Positions 33,820 through 46,111 of a stretch of DNA of 64,000 bases are shown one piece after another; the first letter of the stretch is position 1; every line of letters starts with the position of its first letter. The position numbers and the translations under genes were made by a program. Location: assembly GCF_954871325.1 (NCBI RefSeq), contig NC_088777.1:34387366-34451365 (forward strand), given 5' to 3'. Origin of the DNA: Gordionus sp. m RMFG-2023 (lineage: Eukaryota > Nematomorpha > Gordioida > Chordodea > Parachordodidae). The notes beneath the pieces were generated by a model. That model was not told the origin of the DNA and ran no database searches. It worked only from the letters and a program-made list of their open reading frames with translations.

Positions 33820-36420
33820 ATGGAAATCCTGTTCACATTATCTAATAAATATATATTTTATTATATCATTGAAAACAAACTCCCTTTTTTGCTTAAAAAT
33901 ACAGGTAAAGCATTATAGGTAAACCGAATGTTAAAGACTCAATTTGGCGCCAATTTTTTTATTTTTTGATAGCCCTTTAGAGAATATTTTTACTTACAAT
34001 ATGATATATAAAGTTTTTGAGATATAAGCATTTTAAAATTTTTACAGATTTGAGCCCCTATATTTCAAGAACCAGGTGTTATAACGAGTTAAAATAAACG
34101 GCTTTCTCATTTATTTACCCTTCTAAATAATTCCAGAAAAAAATGAAATAAAGGCGTGGATAAAATTTAATTTTAACTATTTTATATAATTATTTTTACT
34201 TTTTGCAAAGTCATGTCTGATACATTTTTTATATATTTTATAAACAGACAAAGTTAGATCATGTTTTTTTTCAAATAATATTTTATTTTTTGTTTATAAA
34301 TTTTTTTATGTATATGATGAGAATTTATTTTTTAGGTATAGAAATTAAAATATAAATCATTTTGGGTTGTTGCTATTGTATTATTTTTTTTATAATATTT
34401 TTTATTTAAAAAAAAAACTTTTCTATAATTCAAAAATTCAAACATTAATAAATCTAAGAAGTAATTATGGTCTGATCAACAAATTCTTGAATAATATAAG
34501 AGATATATAAAATAGTGATGTTTTGGACGGCCTGATTAAGATTTTAGCAAAATTAATATTATGCAAAATTGGAGATTTGGCAAATAGAGGTAAAAACCTT
34601 TCTGCCATATATGTGTAAAATCTACAGGCTTACAAAATATAATTGTGGTTATAATCTTAATTGGGCCGTTCAACAATGCTAATATAAAACAACTAAAAAT
34701 TTATTATTAATACTTTCTAATTTTCGTGAAGAGCTTAAATTCGAGCATAAATTTATTTGATCAAAATTATTCCTCAATAATTTAAAAGAGATATAGAACT
34801 TAGCTAAAAAGTTATCTAATATTTTTTAATTTTCAAGAAGACTCTTATTTAGGACACAAATTATTTCTTCTGCTTAATTAATATTTCCTCAATAAAAAAA
34901 AAGTTTTTAAATTTAATATTCTTATTTAAAATTTTTTACATAAAAAAATAAAAAATTCTTTGAATCTTCTACAAAAATACGAATCAAATCAAATATTTAC
35001 ATAATTCGTGTTTTCGAATCGAATAATTATATTATTCGTATTAGTACGAATTAAATAATTCCTTATTCGTATCCGTTCGATTAATGAAAACATTATTGGA
35101 TTTGATTCATCGAATATTCGATGCCAAAAATTAAATTCTTCAAAAATATATTCAAAAAGGGTATTAAAATTTAATAAGTGATTTATAGATGTTGAAAAAA
35201 AAGTAAAAACTTTTCAAGGAACTTTTAAATACTTAATAATAATGTCAAATATTTCTGGGTTTGAATATTTCTGAATAATTTGAAATATTAACAAATAATT
35301 TGGAATATTTAATTACGAATAATTTCTAATATTTATAAATTATTTCAAATAATAAGAATAATTCGATCGAATAATAAATAGATAAAAAAAAATATTCCAC
35401 AGATAATATATTTTCTTTATTCGATTAAAATCAAATAATTTTTTATTCATAAAATACTAATCTTATGGAATAAAATCGAATAGTGAATAATTCGTTTTAG
35501 GTATAATTTTATTTTTTGTTAAATTTTACTCAATTTTCTACAAAAGAAAATGATGATATTAAAGTTCGAATCCAATATACTAATACTTTCGAAACTTTAA
35601 TGAAAATATATAAATAAGATAAGTCTATATTTTTAAACATAAAAATAAAAACATTTACAAAACATACTAGACAATTTTCTAAATTTTAATACTTAAACAT
35701 ACAATTTTAAAATTTTTCGAATTTTTTTAAAAATTTTGGATTATAGCCTTTAAAACGAGTTTTATTTTGTAGTCACAAACTTTAAATAACAATATCCCAT
35801 TAATTCACATATGTGAACCATCTTTTAAAACCAGCGAACACTGCTACAACTTATTAACCAAATATTTTTTTAGTGAATGTATGAAAAAAATTAATAATTT
35901 TTTTTTAAACTTTCCCTTTTTCTTAACATTTAAAAAAAAATGATTAAATGGTGTCTTTTTTATCCAAGAGTCTTTATGTTTGGTGCCTTTCTGCCCGGAT
36001 GAATCTCCGGGTTTATTTTTGTCCAATGAATTTTAGGGTACTTTTGTCCGAGGTACTCTGTTCGGATCTTGATGTCCAGGACACTTCTGACTCGATTACC
36101 AAAAGAAAAGGAGGAACTGCTCTATAGGGGATGTTAAATTTATATTTAAAAAGAAGGTTTAGTAGGAGAATTTCTCTATTTAACTCCCTGTCTAGGCCTA
36201 TGTGTCTATAACCTTTACCTCCTTAATAAAATTACTTCAGTTTGAACCGTGATATAAAGAGGAATCTTATTTTAAAAAGCGTTTTACGCGCGTTTCGTTT
36301 AATTTCTTTTTAATTTTATTGTTATTTATTAATTTTCAATGTTGTTTTATTGACCTTATGAAATAGGTTATGTCTAACATAATGTATCAATCGATAGCTA
36401 ATCAAAAGATCTATTCAACT
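33820..36420. other. AT-rich core of the composite
   Basis: There is no transposase or other gene. 34990-35480 is dense in 'attcgaataatt' and 'gaataattcg' words, a degenerate simple repeat. 36000-36250 is less AT-rich ('ggtacttttgtccgaggtac', 'aggaggaactgctc') but has no long frame. Confidence 0.4.
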
Positions 36421-36424
36421 GGAG

Positions 36425-37170
36425 GTCAATCCCCTCCGTAATGGGCGAGTCTAGGTCTGGGGGATCAGGAATATTTTAAACAAATTATCGATATGGGGTA
36501 TCAAATAAAAGCTAATTTAAATATCTTTTGACTCTAAGCATTTAATCTTGGTCTTGATGAGTATGACTTGGTCTGGGGGGTGGGTGAAGGGGGGGGTAAA
36601 AAATAAGTTTTTTTGATATGGGTATCAAATAAAAGGTAATTAGAATATCTTTTTATTATAATAATAATAATCACTTAAAGGGGGCGGGTATAGGTTTTGA
36701 GGGGTCAGGAATATTTTTATCAACATAAAATATCGATATGGGTATCAAATAAAAGCTAATTTAAATTTCTTTTGGCTGAAAGCATTTATTCTTGGTCTTG
36801 ATGGGTATGACTTGGTCTGGAAAATGGATGGAAGGGGGGAGGGGGGGGTGTTAAAAAAAAATTTATTTGATATGGTTATCAAATAAAAGGTAATTAAAAT
36901 ATTTTTTTATTGTAATATAATAATCACCTTAAGCGGGCTGGTCTAGGTCTTGGGGGGTCAGGAATATTTTTATCAACATAAAAATGGGACTATTAAATAG
37001 AAGCTAATTAAAATATTTTTCTACTAAAATATTAGTATTCACTCTTGGTCTCTTAATGGGTTGGATTAGGTCCGGAGTAGGGAGGGTTAAAAAATAAAAA
37101 TTTGATATTAAAAAATTAAATATAATATAAATGAAACCTCTTAAGGCTATGATATTAAATAATGGTCGGG
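36425..37170 (+). repeat. Array, about 120-130-bp unit, forward arm
   Basis: Units contain 'atgggtatcaaataaaagctaatttaaat' words, 'cttggtcttgatgggtatga' and a G-run ('ggtgggtgaagggggggg'). About four diverged copies. The unit is the reverse complement of the array at 37200-38410. Confidence 0.8.
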
Positions 37171-37199
37171 TCTAGGGCTTAGGACGTCAGAATTTTTCT

Positions 37200-38410
37200 A
37201 AAATTTCTATAATATATAAATTGAATGTTAGACTAAGTCATACAAATCGAGACCAAGAATAACTGTTTTCAGTCAAAAGATATTTAAATTAGCTTTTATT
37301 TGATATCCATATCGATTTTTATGTTTTTAAAAATATTCCTGACCCCCCAAGACATAGACCCACCAGCTTAAAGTGATGATCATTAATACAATAAAAAAAA
37401 TATTTTAATTACCTTTTATTTGTTACCCATATCAAAAAACTTATTTTTTACCCCCCCCCTCTTCATCCACCCCCCCCCCCCAGATTAAGTCATATTCATC
37501 AAGGCCAAGAATAAATGCTTAGAGTCAAAAGATATTTAAATTAGCTTTTATTTGATACCCATATCAAAAAAACTTATTATTTTACCCCCCCTCTTCACCC
37601 ACCCACCAGACCAATTCATACCCATCAAGACCAAGAATAAATGCTTAGAGTCAAAAGATATTTAAATTAGCTTTTATTTGATACTCATATCAAAAAAACT
37701 TATTTTTTTACCCCCCCCCCATCTTCACCCACTCCCCAGACGAAGTCATACCCATCAAGACCAAGAATAAATGCTTAGAGTCAAAAGATATTTAAAGTAG
37801 CTTTTATTTGATACCCATATCAAAAAAACTTATTTTTTACCCCCCCCCTCTTCACCCACCCCCCAGACCAAGTCATACTCATCAAGACCAAGAATGAATG
37901 CTTAGAGTCAAAAGATATTTAAATTAGCTTTTATTTGATACCCATATCAAAAAAACTTATTTTTTTACCCCCCCCTTCACCCATCCCCCAGACCAAGTCA
38001 TACTCATCAAGACCAAGAATGAATGCTTAGAGCCAAAAGATATTTAAATTAGCTTTTATTTGATACCCATATCAAAAAACTTAATTTTACCCCCCCCCCA
38101 TCTTCACCCACTCCCCAGACCAAGTCATACCCATCAAGACCAAGAATAAATACTTAGAGCCAAAAGCTATTTAAATTAGCTTTTATTTGATATCCATATC
38201 AAAAAAACTTATTTTTTACCCCCCCCCCATCTTTACCCACTCCCCAGACCAAGTCATACCCATCAAGACCAAGAATGAATGCTTAGAGTCAAAAGATATT
38301 TAAATTAGCTTTTATTTGATACCCATATCAAAAAAACTTATTTTTTACCTCCCCCCTCTCTTCACCCACCCCCCACCAAGTCATACCATCATCATCATCA
38401 AGATCAAGAA
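37200..38410 (-). repeat. Array, about 125-bp unit, reverse arm, about 9 copies
   Basis: The phrase 'caagaccaagaataaatgct' recurs near 37500, 37627, 37757, 37885, 38006, 38137, 38264 and 38399. Each unit has a C-run of 6-11 followed by 'ttcacccac'. Copies are close to one another. With the forward arm at 36425-37170 this makes a long inverted repeat that could form a hairpin. Confidence 0.88.
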
Positions 38411-38602
38411 TGAATGTTTTGAAGTCGGGTGAACTCGACTTTTTAACAACACTATATATGAACATCTTCGTATATTCTTAATGTTAATTTTTATTTTTCT
38501 TATCAACTTTACTATCATCTTAATGTTAATTTTTAATTTTCCTATCATTTTAATGTTAAAAAAATCGATGGAAACTATATCTCTCTAATGTTATGATTTT
38601 GT

Positions 38603-38668
38603 ACATCACGGGATTCGAACCATGACTTAACGTTTTAAAGGCAAACGTTCTTCCCGCTCCGCCACCTT
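38603..38668 (-). repeat. tRNA-like sequence with A and B boxes (SINE or tRNA pseudogene)
   Basis: On the minus strand an A box (TGGCGGAGCGG, 38664-38654) is followed 32 nt later by a B box (GGTTCGAATCC, 38621-38611). Between them an anticodon-like stem-loop (ACGTTT/AAACGT with a 7-nt loop) can form. The T stem is one base short and the acceptor arms do not pair, so this is not a normal tRNA gene. No SINE body or tail could be defined. Confidence 0.5.
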
Positions 38669-38679
38669 CTATATTAAAT

Positions 38680-40089
38680 TTTGTAATATAATCTTTCTTA
38701 TATATGTTATTATTTTGCTATTATTTTTTTATTTTTATTGGCTTATTAATCTTTATTTTTATTGGTTATTAAGCTCTTATTTCATTGGTTTAAATTTATT
38801 TTCTTTGTTTTATTAATTAATCAACCATTTTAAATTTACCGATTTTTAAGAAGATACAAAATAAATCAAATTATAAATCATTTTTCTCTAACAATTAATG
38901 TTTATAGATATTCTTAATTTAACTATCATTATTCTTACCCTGTCAAGTAAAATTATTATATTAATAAAATTTTAGTATTTAAGTCAAATTTATTTAATAA
39001 AACTTACCTCCATATTTCAGAAAAAAACAGTAGGATGAGCTCATGAAATATTTTGAATTTGATTTTGAACAAGTTAAAAATTTCATCAATTAATGTTTAT
39101 AGATATTTCTTAAATATTATACATCGATATACACATCATTAAAGTGCAAACTTGATTTGGATTACAAAAATGTAGTTATATAATAATTTCCCAAATATTG
39201 CTTAAAACTATACTTAAGACATAAACAAGTTATTAAAATTAAATTACTATATTTAATAAAAAAAAAGAATAAAAGTCGATAATTATATTTTCATTAATCT
39301 ATTTACTAGATGAACTAAATCTATTAATAAAATGAAATTAAAAGTTATCAAAATTAAATAAAATATATAATTTGTTAAATTTATTCCGCTAGATGGCGCA
39401 TTATTAATATTTTTATTTGTTCTTCTATATTTAAAAAAAATTATTTTAATATTGTAGAGATTGAAATGGGATTAATATTAATTCTATTTTTTATATAATA
39501 TTCAAATTCAATAAGTTAAATTTTTATTTTATTATTATAAATTACATTTTATTATTATGAATTACATTTTATTATATAATTTAACCAAAAACAATTTTCC
39601 TTTTATATCTTTTTTTAACAATAAATAAATCATCAAATAACCAATTATGTAAAATAAAAATGTTCGTTTAAATTTAAATATAAATTTATATCAAAAAAAT
39701 GTAATGTTAATATGGTATAAAAAAACGTTAATATAAAATAAAAAATTATTTCACCGAAAGGTATAAAAAACAAAATCAGAATTTAACAAATATTATTACT
39801 TAAAAAGTAAACTTTATTCCATTTATATTATCAATAAAACATATGATTGAAATTAAAAACTGCTTAAATTGTTTTATTTTGAATAATGGTAAATTGAAAA
39901 TGGTTTAGTTCAAGTTTTGATCTTTTCAATATCAAGGTTTAATGCATCTTTAAAAGGATTTCTAGGTAATATTATTAGTGAATAGGAATAGGATCATTTG
40001 ATGAATTACAAATCGTTGAATTATTTGGAGTCAAAAATGTATATAAAATTGGAATAAAAAATACTTATTTTATAATACTCCTCAATCGA
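38680..40089. other. AT-rich stretch with no recognised gene
   Basis: No long frame, array or TIR pair is seen. Short echoes such as 'aattacattttattatta' (39538-39570) are simple repeats. Confidence 0.3.
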
Positions 40090-42330
40090 ATCCACGTTAA
40101 TATTTGGACAAGTTGTGTGCCAATCAGGAAATAGAAAGGTTTTGGCATTTTGCCAAAATTTAAAATTCGAGCTATCATTTTTTAGTTAAAGCCAATATTT
40201 AGTGCCTTAATTGATCCTCCAAATTCTTCAAACGGGATGTCAAAAAAATTAAAGGAAAGTGAGATATCAACAAAATAAGGAAAGTGTGAATTTTGATTTG
40301 GCGGAACGACTTGAGAATCAATTACTGAAACTTATACCATTGTGTAGCCCATTAATTGACCCTAATTGATCTTCTATCCGGAAAGTAGCAGAATGAACCG
40401 TTAATGAGTTATGAGCAAAATAAGAAAGTGTTGGCACTTTGCCAAACCGAAAAAAGGAACATATTCTGATACTTGGCAATTATGTAGTATCCAATATGTA
40501 CGTTATAATCTCCAAACCGCATATCCGTATCATTAACGGTAACCGAGATATAACTGTTTTAAAAACTTGAAGTTGGCTGAATTATTTAAGCTGGCGGAAC
40601 GACTTGAGGATCAATTACCGAAACCTATACCATTGTGTAGCCCTTTATTTGATCCTAATTGATCTTCTATCCGGAAAGCAGCGGAATGAACCGTTACTGA
40701 GTTATGAGCAAAATAAGAAAGTGTTGGCACTTTGCCAAAACCGAAAATATAAAAGATAATGATCTGAAAATTGGCAATTATGTAGTATTCAATATGTACA
40801 TTAATAATCTCCAAGCTGGATATCGGTATCACTAACCGCAACGGAGTTTTAACCGTTAGCGGAATTTTTTTTAAAAGTGAGGATCAATTACCGAAATTTA
40901 TGCCAAAGTGTAAAGCGTTAATTGATCCTCCAGAATCTTTAAACAGCATACAAGCGGAATGAACCGTTCATGAGTTATAGGCAAAATAGAAAGGTTTTGG
41001 CATTTTGCCAAAATTTAAAATTCGAGCAATCATTTTTTAGTTAGAGCCAATATTTAGTGCCTTAATTGATCCTCCAAATTCTTCAAACGGAATGTCAAAA
41101 AAGTTAAAGGAAAGTGAGATATAAAATAAGGAAAGTGAAAATTTTGATTAGGCGGAACTACTTGAAGATCAATTACCGAAACCTATACCATTGTGTAGCC
41201 CGTTAATTGATCTTCTATCCGGAAAGCAGCGGAATGAACCGTTATTGAGTTATGAGCAAAATAAGAAAGAGTTTTCACTTTGCCAAAACCAAAAATATAA
41301 AAGATAATGATCTGAAACTTGGTAATTATGTAGTATTCAATATGTACATTAATAATCTCCAAGCTGGATATCGGTATTACACACGCAACCGAATTATAAC
41401 CGTTTTAAAAACGTGAAGTTTGTGGATTTTTTTTTAAAATTGAGGATCAATTACCGAAATTTATGCCAAAGTGTAGCCCGTTAATTTATTCTCTAGAATA
41501 TTTAAACATATACCAGCGGAATAAACCGCTCGTGAGTTATGAGCAAAATAAAAAATGTTGGCACTTTGCCAAAACCGATAATAAAAAAGATTATGTTTTG
41601 AAACTTAACAATTATTTAGTATTCAATATGTACATTAATAATCTCCAAACCGGATATCGGTATCACTAATCGTAACCGAGTTATATCCGTTTTAAAAGAG
41701 TGAAGTTGGCGGAATTATTTTTAGAAAGTGAGGATCAATTACCGAAAATTATGCTAAAGCGAGGATCAAATACCAAAAATTTTGCCAATGTGTAGCTTGT
41801 TAATTGATCCTGCAGAATCTTTAAACTATATACCAGCGGAATAAACCATTCGTGAGTTATGAGCAAAATAAAAAATGTTGGCACTTTGTCAAAACCGATA
41901 ATAAAAAAGATTATGTTTTGAAACTTGGCAATTATTTAGTATTCAATATGTACGTTAATAATATCTAAACAAGATATCGGTATCACTACCGTAACCAAGT
42001 TATATCCGTTTAAAAAGCGTGAAGTTAGCGGAATTATTTTTAGAAAGTGAGGATCAATACCGAAAATTATGTCAATGTGTACCCTGTTAATTGATCCTCC
42101 AGAATTTTTAAACCGTATACCAGCGGAATAAACAGTTCGTGAGTTATGAGCAAAATATAAAAGTTTTGGCATTTTGCAAAATTTTTAAATTCGAGTAATC
42201 ATTTTTTAGTTAAAGCAAATATTAAGTGCCTTAATTGATTCTCCATCTTCTTTAAACGGAATGTCAATAAGTGATAGGATAGTGAATTATCAACAAATAA
42301 TATTTCAAGGTCAAATTTAGAACTGAAAAA
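40090..42330. repeat. Satellite array, about 270-320-bp unit, about 7 diverged copies
   Basis: The phrase 'gaggatcaattaccgaaa' recurs near 40606, 40880, 41165 (as gaagatc), 41443, 41729 and 42048. It is followed by 'ccgttaattgatcct', 'gaaccgttcatgagttatgagc', 'ggcactttgccaaaaccg', 'cagtattcaatatgtac' and 'atatcggtatcact'. A second module with the palindrome 'ttttggcattttgccaaaa' appears near 40140, 40990 and 42165. Copies are diverged, and frames read through them are not genes. Confidence 0.88.
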
Positions 42331-42629
42331 TTATGGATGCTCTAAAGATGAAATTTAAATTAGTTTTTATTGCTCTGTTGATAAAAAAAATAAAATGAGA
42401 TTACGCTTGAGAATTATATTTTCGAACACATAATGGAATTGGACTTATTTATATCAATAACTTATTTAGTCGTTTTGATAATTTCTAGAGATGGATATAA
42501 TTATTCATATCTATAAACATAATATGATAAGAATAGGATGGAAAATACTATGAAGTTGGGAAATAGGGATTTTCGGATCTCTATCTGCTCTCAGTATACA
42601 TATAGAAATTGACATTGTAATACCTACCG

Positions 42630-42815
42630 AAAGCCGCTAACTATTTTGCTCAAAACTCACGAATGGTTCATTCCGCTGGTATATAGTTTAAAGATTCTGG
42701 AGGATCAATTAACGAGCTACACATTGGCATAATTTTAGGTAATTGATCTTCCCTTTTTAAAAATTCCGCTAACTTCACGTATTTAAAACAACGGTTATAA
42801 CTCGGTAACTGTTAG
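42630..42815 (-). repeat. Inverted satellite unit
   Basis: The satellite unit is seen here in reverse ('gctcaaaactcacgaatggttcattcc', 'ctggaggatcaattaacg', 'ataactcggtaactgttag'). It ends exactly where the CAGGGTTGC-type hAT begins at 42816. Between 42331 and 42629 lies AT-rich DNA with no recognised feature. Confidence 0.75.
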
Positions 42816-43119
42816 CAGGGTTGCCATGTCTCCCCATATCAGCGGGAGACTCCCGCAATTTTTTAAATTACACGCAGACATCTTTCTCCCGCAAAACTAC
42901 AGCAATTGGAAATCTCCCGCAAAATCTACCGTAATTTTTTAATTTCTCCCGCAATTTTAAAAAAAAGTATTTTAACGTTTTTAATATATAAATAATAATT
43001 TTGAGAGACAATAAATGATTATTTTTATATTTTAAAAAAAAATTTTAAATATTTATTCGAAAAACATGTCTAGTTTGTAAATTTCTTTCTATCCTGTTTT
43101 ATTTTTATCCAATAATAAA

Positions 43120-44520
43120 TCAACATCATTTCATTCATATAAGTCAGTACAGGGGAGTATATCAACATCGATTGCAATACAAAAATATTCTCCAAAAATA
43201 ATAAATAATACAGATGCAACTACAGTTGCGGAAATCGTATACACCTATCATATAGTTCAACATTCACAGAGCTATATAAAAACAATGTGAGTCGAATCTT
43301 TTTCCCATGATATAAAACGACTGAAATATAAGTGCAAACCTTACTTGTGATAGAACAAAAATGAGCTAGGCTATCACAAGTGTTTTAGTACCTGAATCCT
43401 AGAGGTCAATTCTAGATGATTTGAAAGATGGGCATCCATATGAAATTCTGACAAATGCATTTAATAAGGGAATTGTTAAAACATTTTTCTTGATCTTTCG
43501 CTATTTCAAAAAGAATAAGAACATTTCATTAAAGTAAATATAGCTGATTCAGGGTTGTCAATGAATTGCATGTCAGCTTTCCGCGCTGATAATGCCTCTG
43601 TAAATTTTGGCAAAATCCAAAGTGTATTTATGGAATTGAGGCAGCACAATAATTAATTAATACCAAATGGCTGTATATGCCATAAACTACATAATTCTTG
43701 CAAGAAGGCAATGAATGTACTATCTGTAGATGTCGAAATAATTGTGATGAAATGTTTTAACGAATTTTGTTCATCAACTAAAAGAGTTAATGAATTAAAA
43801 GAGTTGGTGGAGTAGTCTGACTTGGAATGGTGTGAGTTGTTGCGATATGTACCTATCAGATGGTTTTCATTAATACCTGCCATCGATAGAATTAAAATTT
43901 TACAAACCATTAAAAAAATACTTTTTAAATAAAGATTTTAAAAGCTATCCTAAAATTTTGAAAAATTTTTTCAAGTATGAAATGGCAGAAGCATATTTGG
44001 GATTATTTCATATGTAGTAAATCTACTTCATGCAGTTAATAATCAGTTGGTACAGCTCTGTTCATCTCTACAGTTAAAAATTTATAATAAATTTTATGGC
44101 GCTATTGCTAAAAATATTAAATGTTCAAATAATACTCTAATTAATACATTTTTAAATGAAGCAGATATTTTTATTAAGACAATTTTAGAATATTTAAAAT
44201 CAAAATTTGATTTTAATAACTCTATTTACAAATGTATAAATATTATGACCTTGAAACAGAAACCGTCAATTGATGGTTTTTGTAATTTAATAAATATATT
44301 AAAAATACCGAAAGACATTGATGTCTTGTTTGAGGAGATTGTAATTCTCTCTATTTTTTATGATTCGACAGAATACTTAAAGTTAGATTGTCTAAAAGCA
44401 GAGGAGAAACGGGTAGAATTTTTTCGTAATAACAATAAATCCCCATGCTTGTAACTTACCTCATTCTAATGCCTCATTTATTTTTAGCCTGATGAGGATT
44501 GCCTGGAAAACGGATTGCTT
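43120..44520 (+). pseudogene. hAT transposase, outer copy, broken
   Basis: Readable parts are ATTVAEIVYTYHIVQHSQSY (about 43215-43275), the start of the hAT core, NEFCSSTKRVNELKE-like codons near 43770, and the open 135-codon stretch at 44047-44454 (QLCSSLQLKIYNKFYGAIAK and onward to FEEIVILSIFYDS). The end, with AWKTDCF at 44500-44520, is the hAT dimerisation region. There are several stops and shifts. It matches the minus-strand copy at 46112-47590 closely. Confidence 0.7.
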
Positions 44521-44999
44521 CAGGGTTGCAAGGTCAAAATTTTCAAATAGCGGGAGAAATTTGGTATTTTGCAGGAGAAATATGAAAATTGCTGTAGAAA
44601 TATGAAAATTGCGGTAGAAATAAAAAATGTGATAAAAAAGGCCCGCAAAATCCCGGCAGGGCCGGGATTTTGAATTAACTTAATTATCCGCCTATTATTT
44701 TTTATAATTTTTGAAAATAAAATAACATCTTGATTTATTAAAATATATTAATTTATAAAAAATAATGTAAACAAGATAAAATTTTATAAAAAAACAAACG
44801 ATTTTAATTTTACAATGTAAAAATATATTTTATGCGAATGTCCGGCAAAACATCCGCAATTGGAATTCTACCTTGTGTGTGTGTATAACATTATAGGGAT
44901 AGGCGCTTAATTATCACGTATCACGTTTAAATATATAATAAGGTAATATTGTACTAATTTCAATGATAATTATTTTATTTATTATTGTTCAATCACATT

Positions 45000-45960
45000 A
45001 TTATAATCATTGCAGGAGAGTGTATCGACATCCATTGCAAAACAAAAATATTCTCCAAAAATAATAAATAATACAGATGCAACTACGGTTTCAGCAATTG
45101 TAATCTTTTATCTTATAGTACAACATTCACAGAGCTACTTATCATTACAATGTAGATAGAATCATTCCCCATAATATTTAACGACTCCAAGATAAATGAA
45201 AACTTTATCTGTAGAACAAAAATGAGCAAGGATATCATCAATGTTTTAGAACCTGAATTCAGGAGGTCAATTCTTGACGATTTGAAAGATGGGCATACAT
45301 ATGCAATATTCTAACAGATGCATCTAATAAGGGAAATATTTAAATATTTCTTTTGATCCTTCGCTCAACAAAATTAAGGACTTTTCAAGAAATCCCCCCC
45401 CCCCCCAAATAGTGAAAAATACAAAGACATTAGCTAACCATATAATGGTAAATATAGCAGATTCGGGATTATCAATAAATTACATATCAACTTTCTGATC
45501 TGATAATGCCTCAGTGAATTTGGGAAAAACCAGAGTGTATTTACAGAATTGAGTCAGCACAATGTTGGTTGCGATATGTTCCTAATACCCGCCATCTATA
45601 GAATTTTAAAATTTTATAAATCTTTAAATATTTCTTAAATAAAGATTATAAAAGCTGTCCTAACATTTTAAAATTTTTTTTCAGTAATGAATGGCAGAGG
45701 TATATTTAGGAATGATTTCACATGTAGGAAATCTACTACATACTTTTAATGTGCAGTTGCAATCAGAAGAAAGCAAAGATTCACAAAATTATGCTGCAGA
45801 TGTGTTAATCTTTACAGTTAAAAATTGACAATAAATTTTATGGCGCCATTGCTAAAACTATGAAAATGTTCAAATATTTTTGAAATAACGATAGACATTG
45901 ATGTCTTGTTTGAGGATATTGTAATGCTCTCTATTTTTGATTTACAATGTAAAAAATATA
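45000..45960 (+). pseudogene. Decayed transposase copy in the 3' half of the inner hAT
   Basis: The plus strand repeats the transposase of 43120-44520 with many changes: 'caaaaatattctccaaaaat' (45042), 'tcaattcttgacgatttgaa' (45270) and 'ttttatggcgccattgctaaa' (45836). It runs opposite to the element's main transposase at 46112-47590. A diverged inverse copy lies at 48010-48970. A C12 run at 45395-45406 breaks it. Confidence 0.6.
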
Positions 45961-46111
45961 TTTATTTTATGCGAATGTATAAATAAAAAAATATGAAAAA
46001 TTAAATATAATGTTAATTATATATTATTTGAGATTTAAATAATGGAACTAAATGTTTACCGTCGTTATTGAGATATTTATAAATTCCTGGCATGACATAT
46101 TATAAATTTGT

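Larger units (their letters stand above)
32503..38454. mobile_element. TAGTG-type hAT composite, 6 kb, filled with arrays
   Basis: The left end is TAGTGTTGTTAATCGATTGA and the right end, reversed, TAGTGTTGTTAAAAAGTCGA. The flanks are TATACGAA (32495-32502) and TATATGAA (38455-38462), an 8-bp duplication with one mismatch. Inside are a GTCGACTAGAGGACGAATA minisatellite, a small MITE, an AT-rich core and a large inverted array. No transposase is readable. It shares its ends, but not its interior, with the element at 26695. Confidence 0.75.

Noticed and set aside
34990-35480. Regulatory array of ATTCGAAT words
   Set aside because: The words are irregular and fit a decayed simple repeat in AT-rich DNA.
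38603-38668. Functional tRNA gene
   Set aside because: A and B boxes are present, but the T stem is one base short and the acceptor stem does not pair.
40611-42172. Several frames of 68-78 codons in the satellite
   Set aside because: They follow the satellite unit, overlap on both strands and share no domain.
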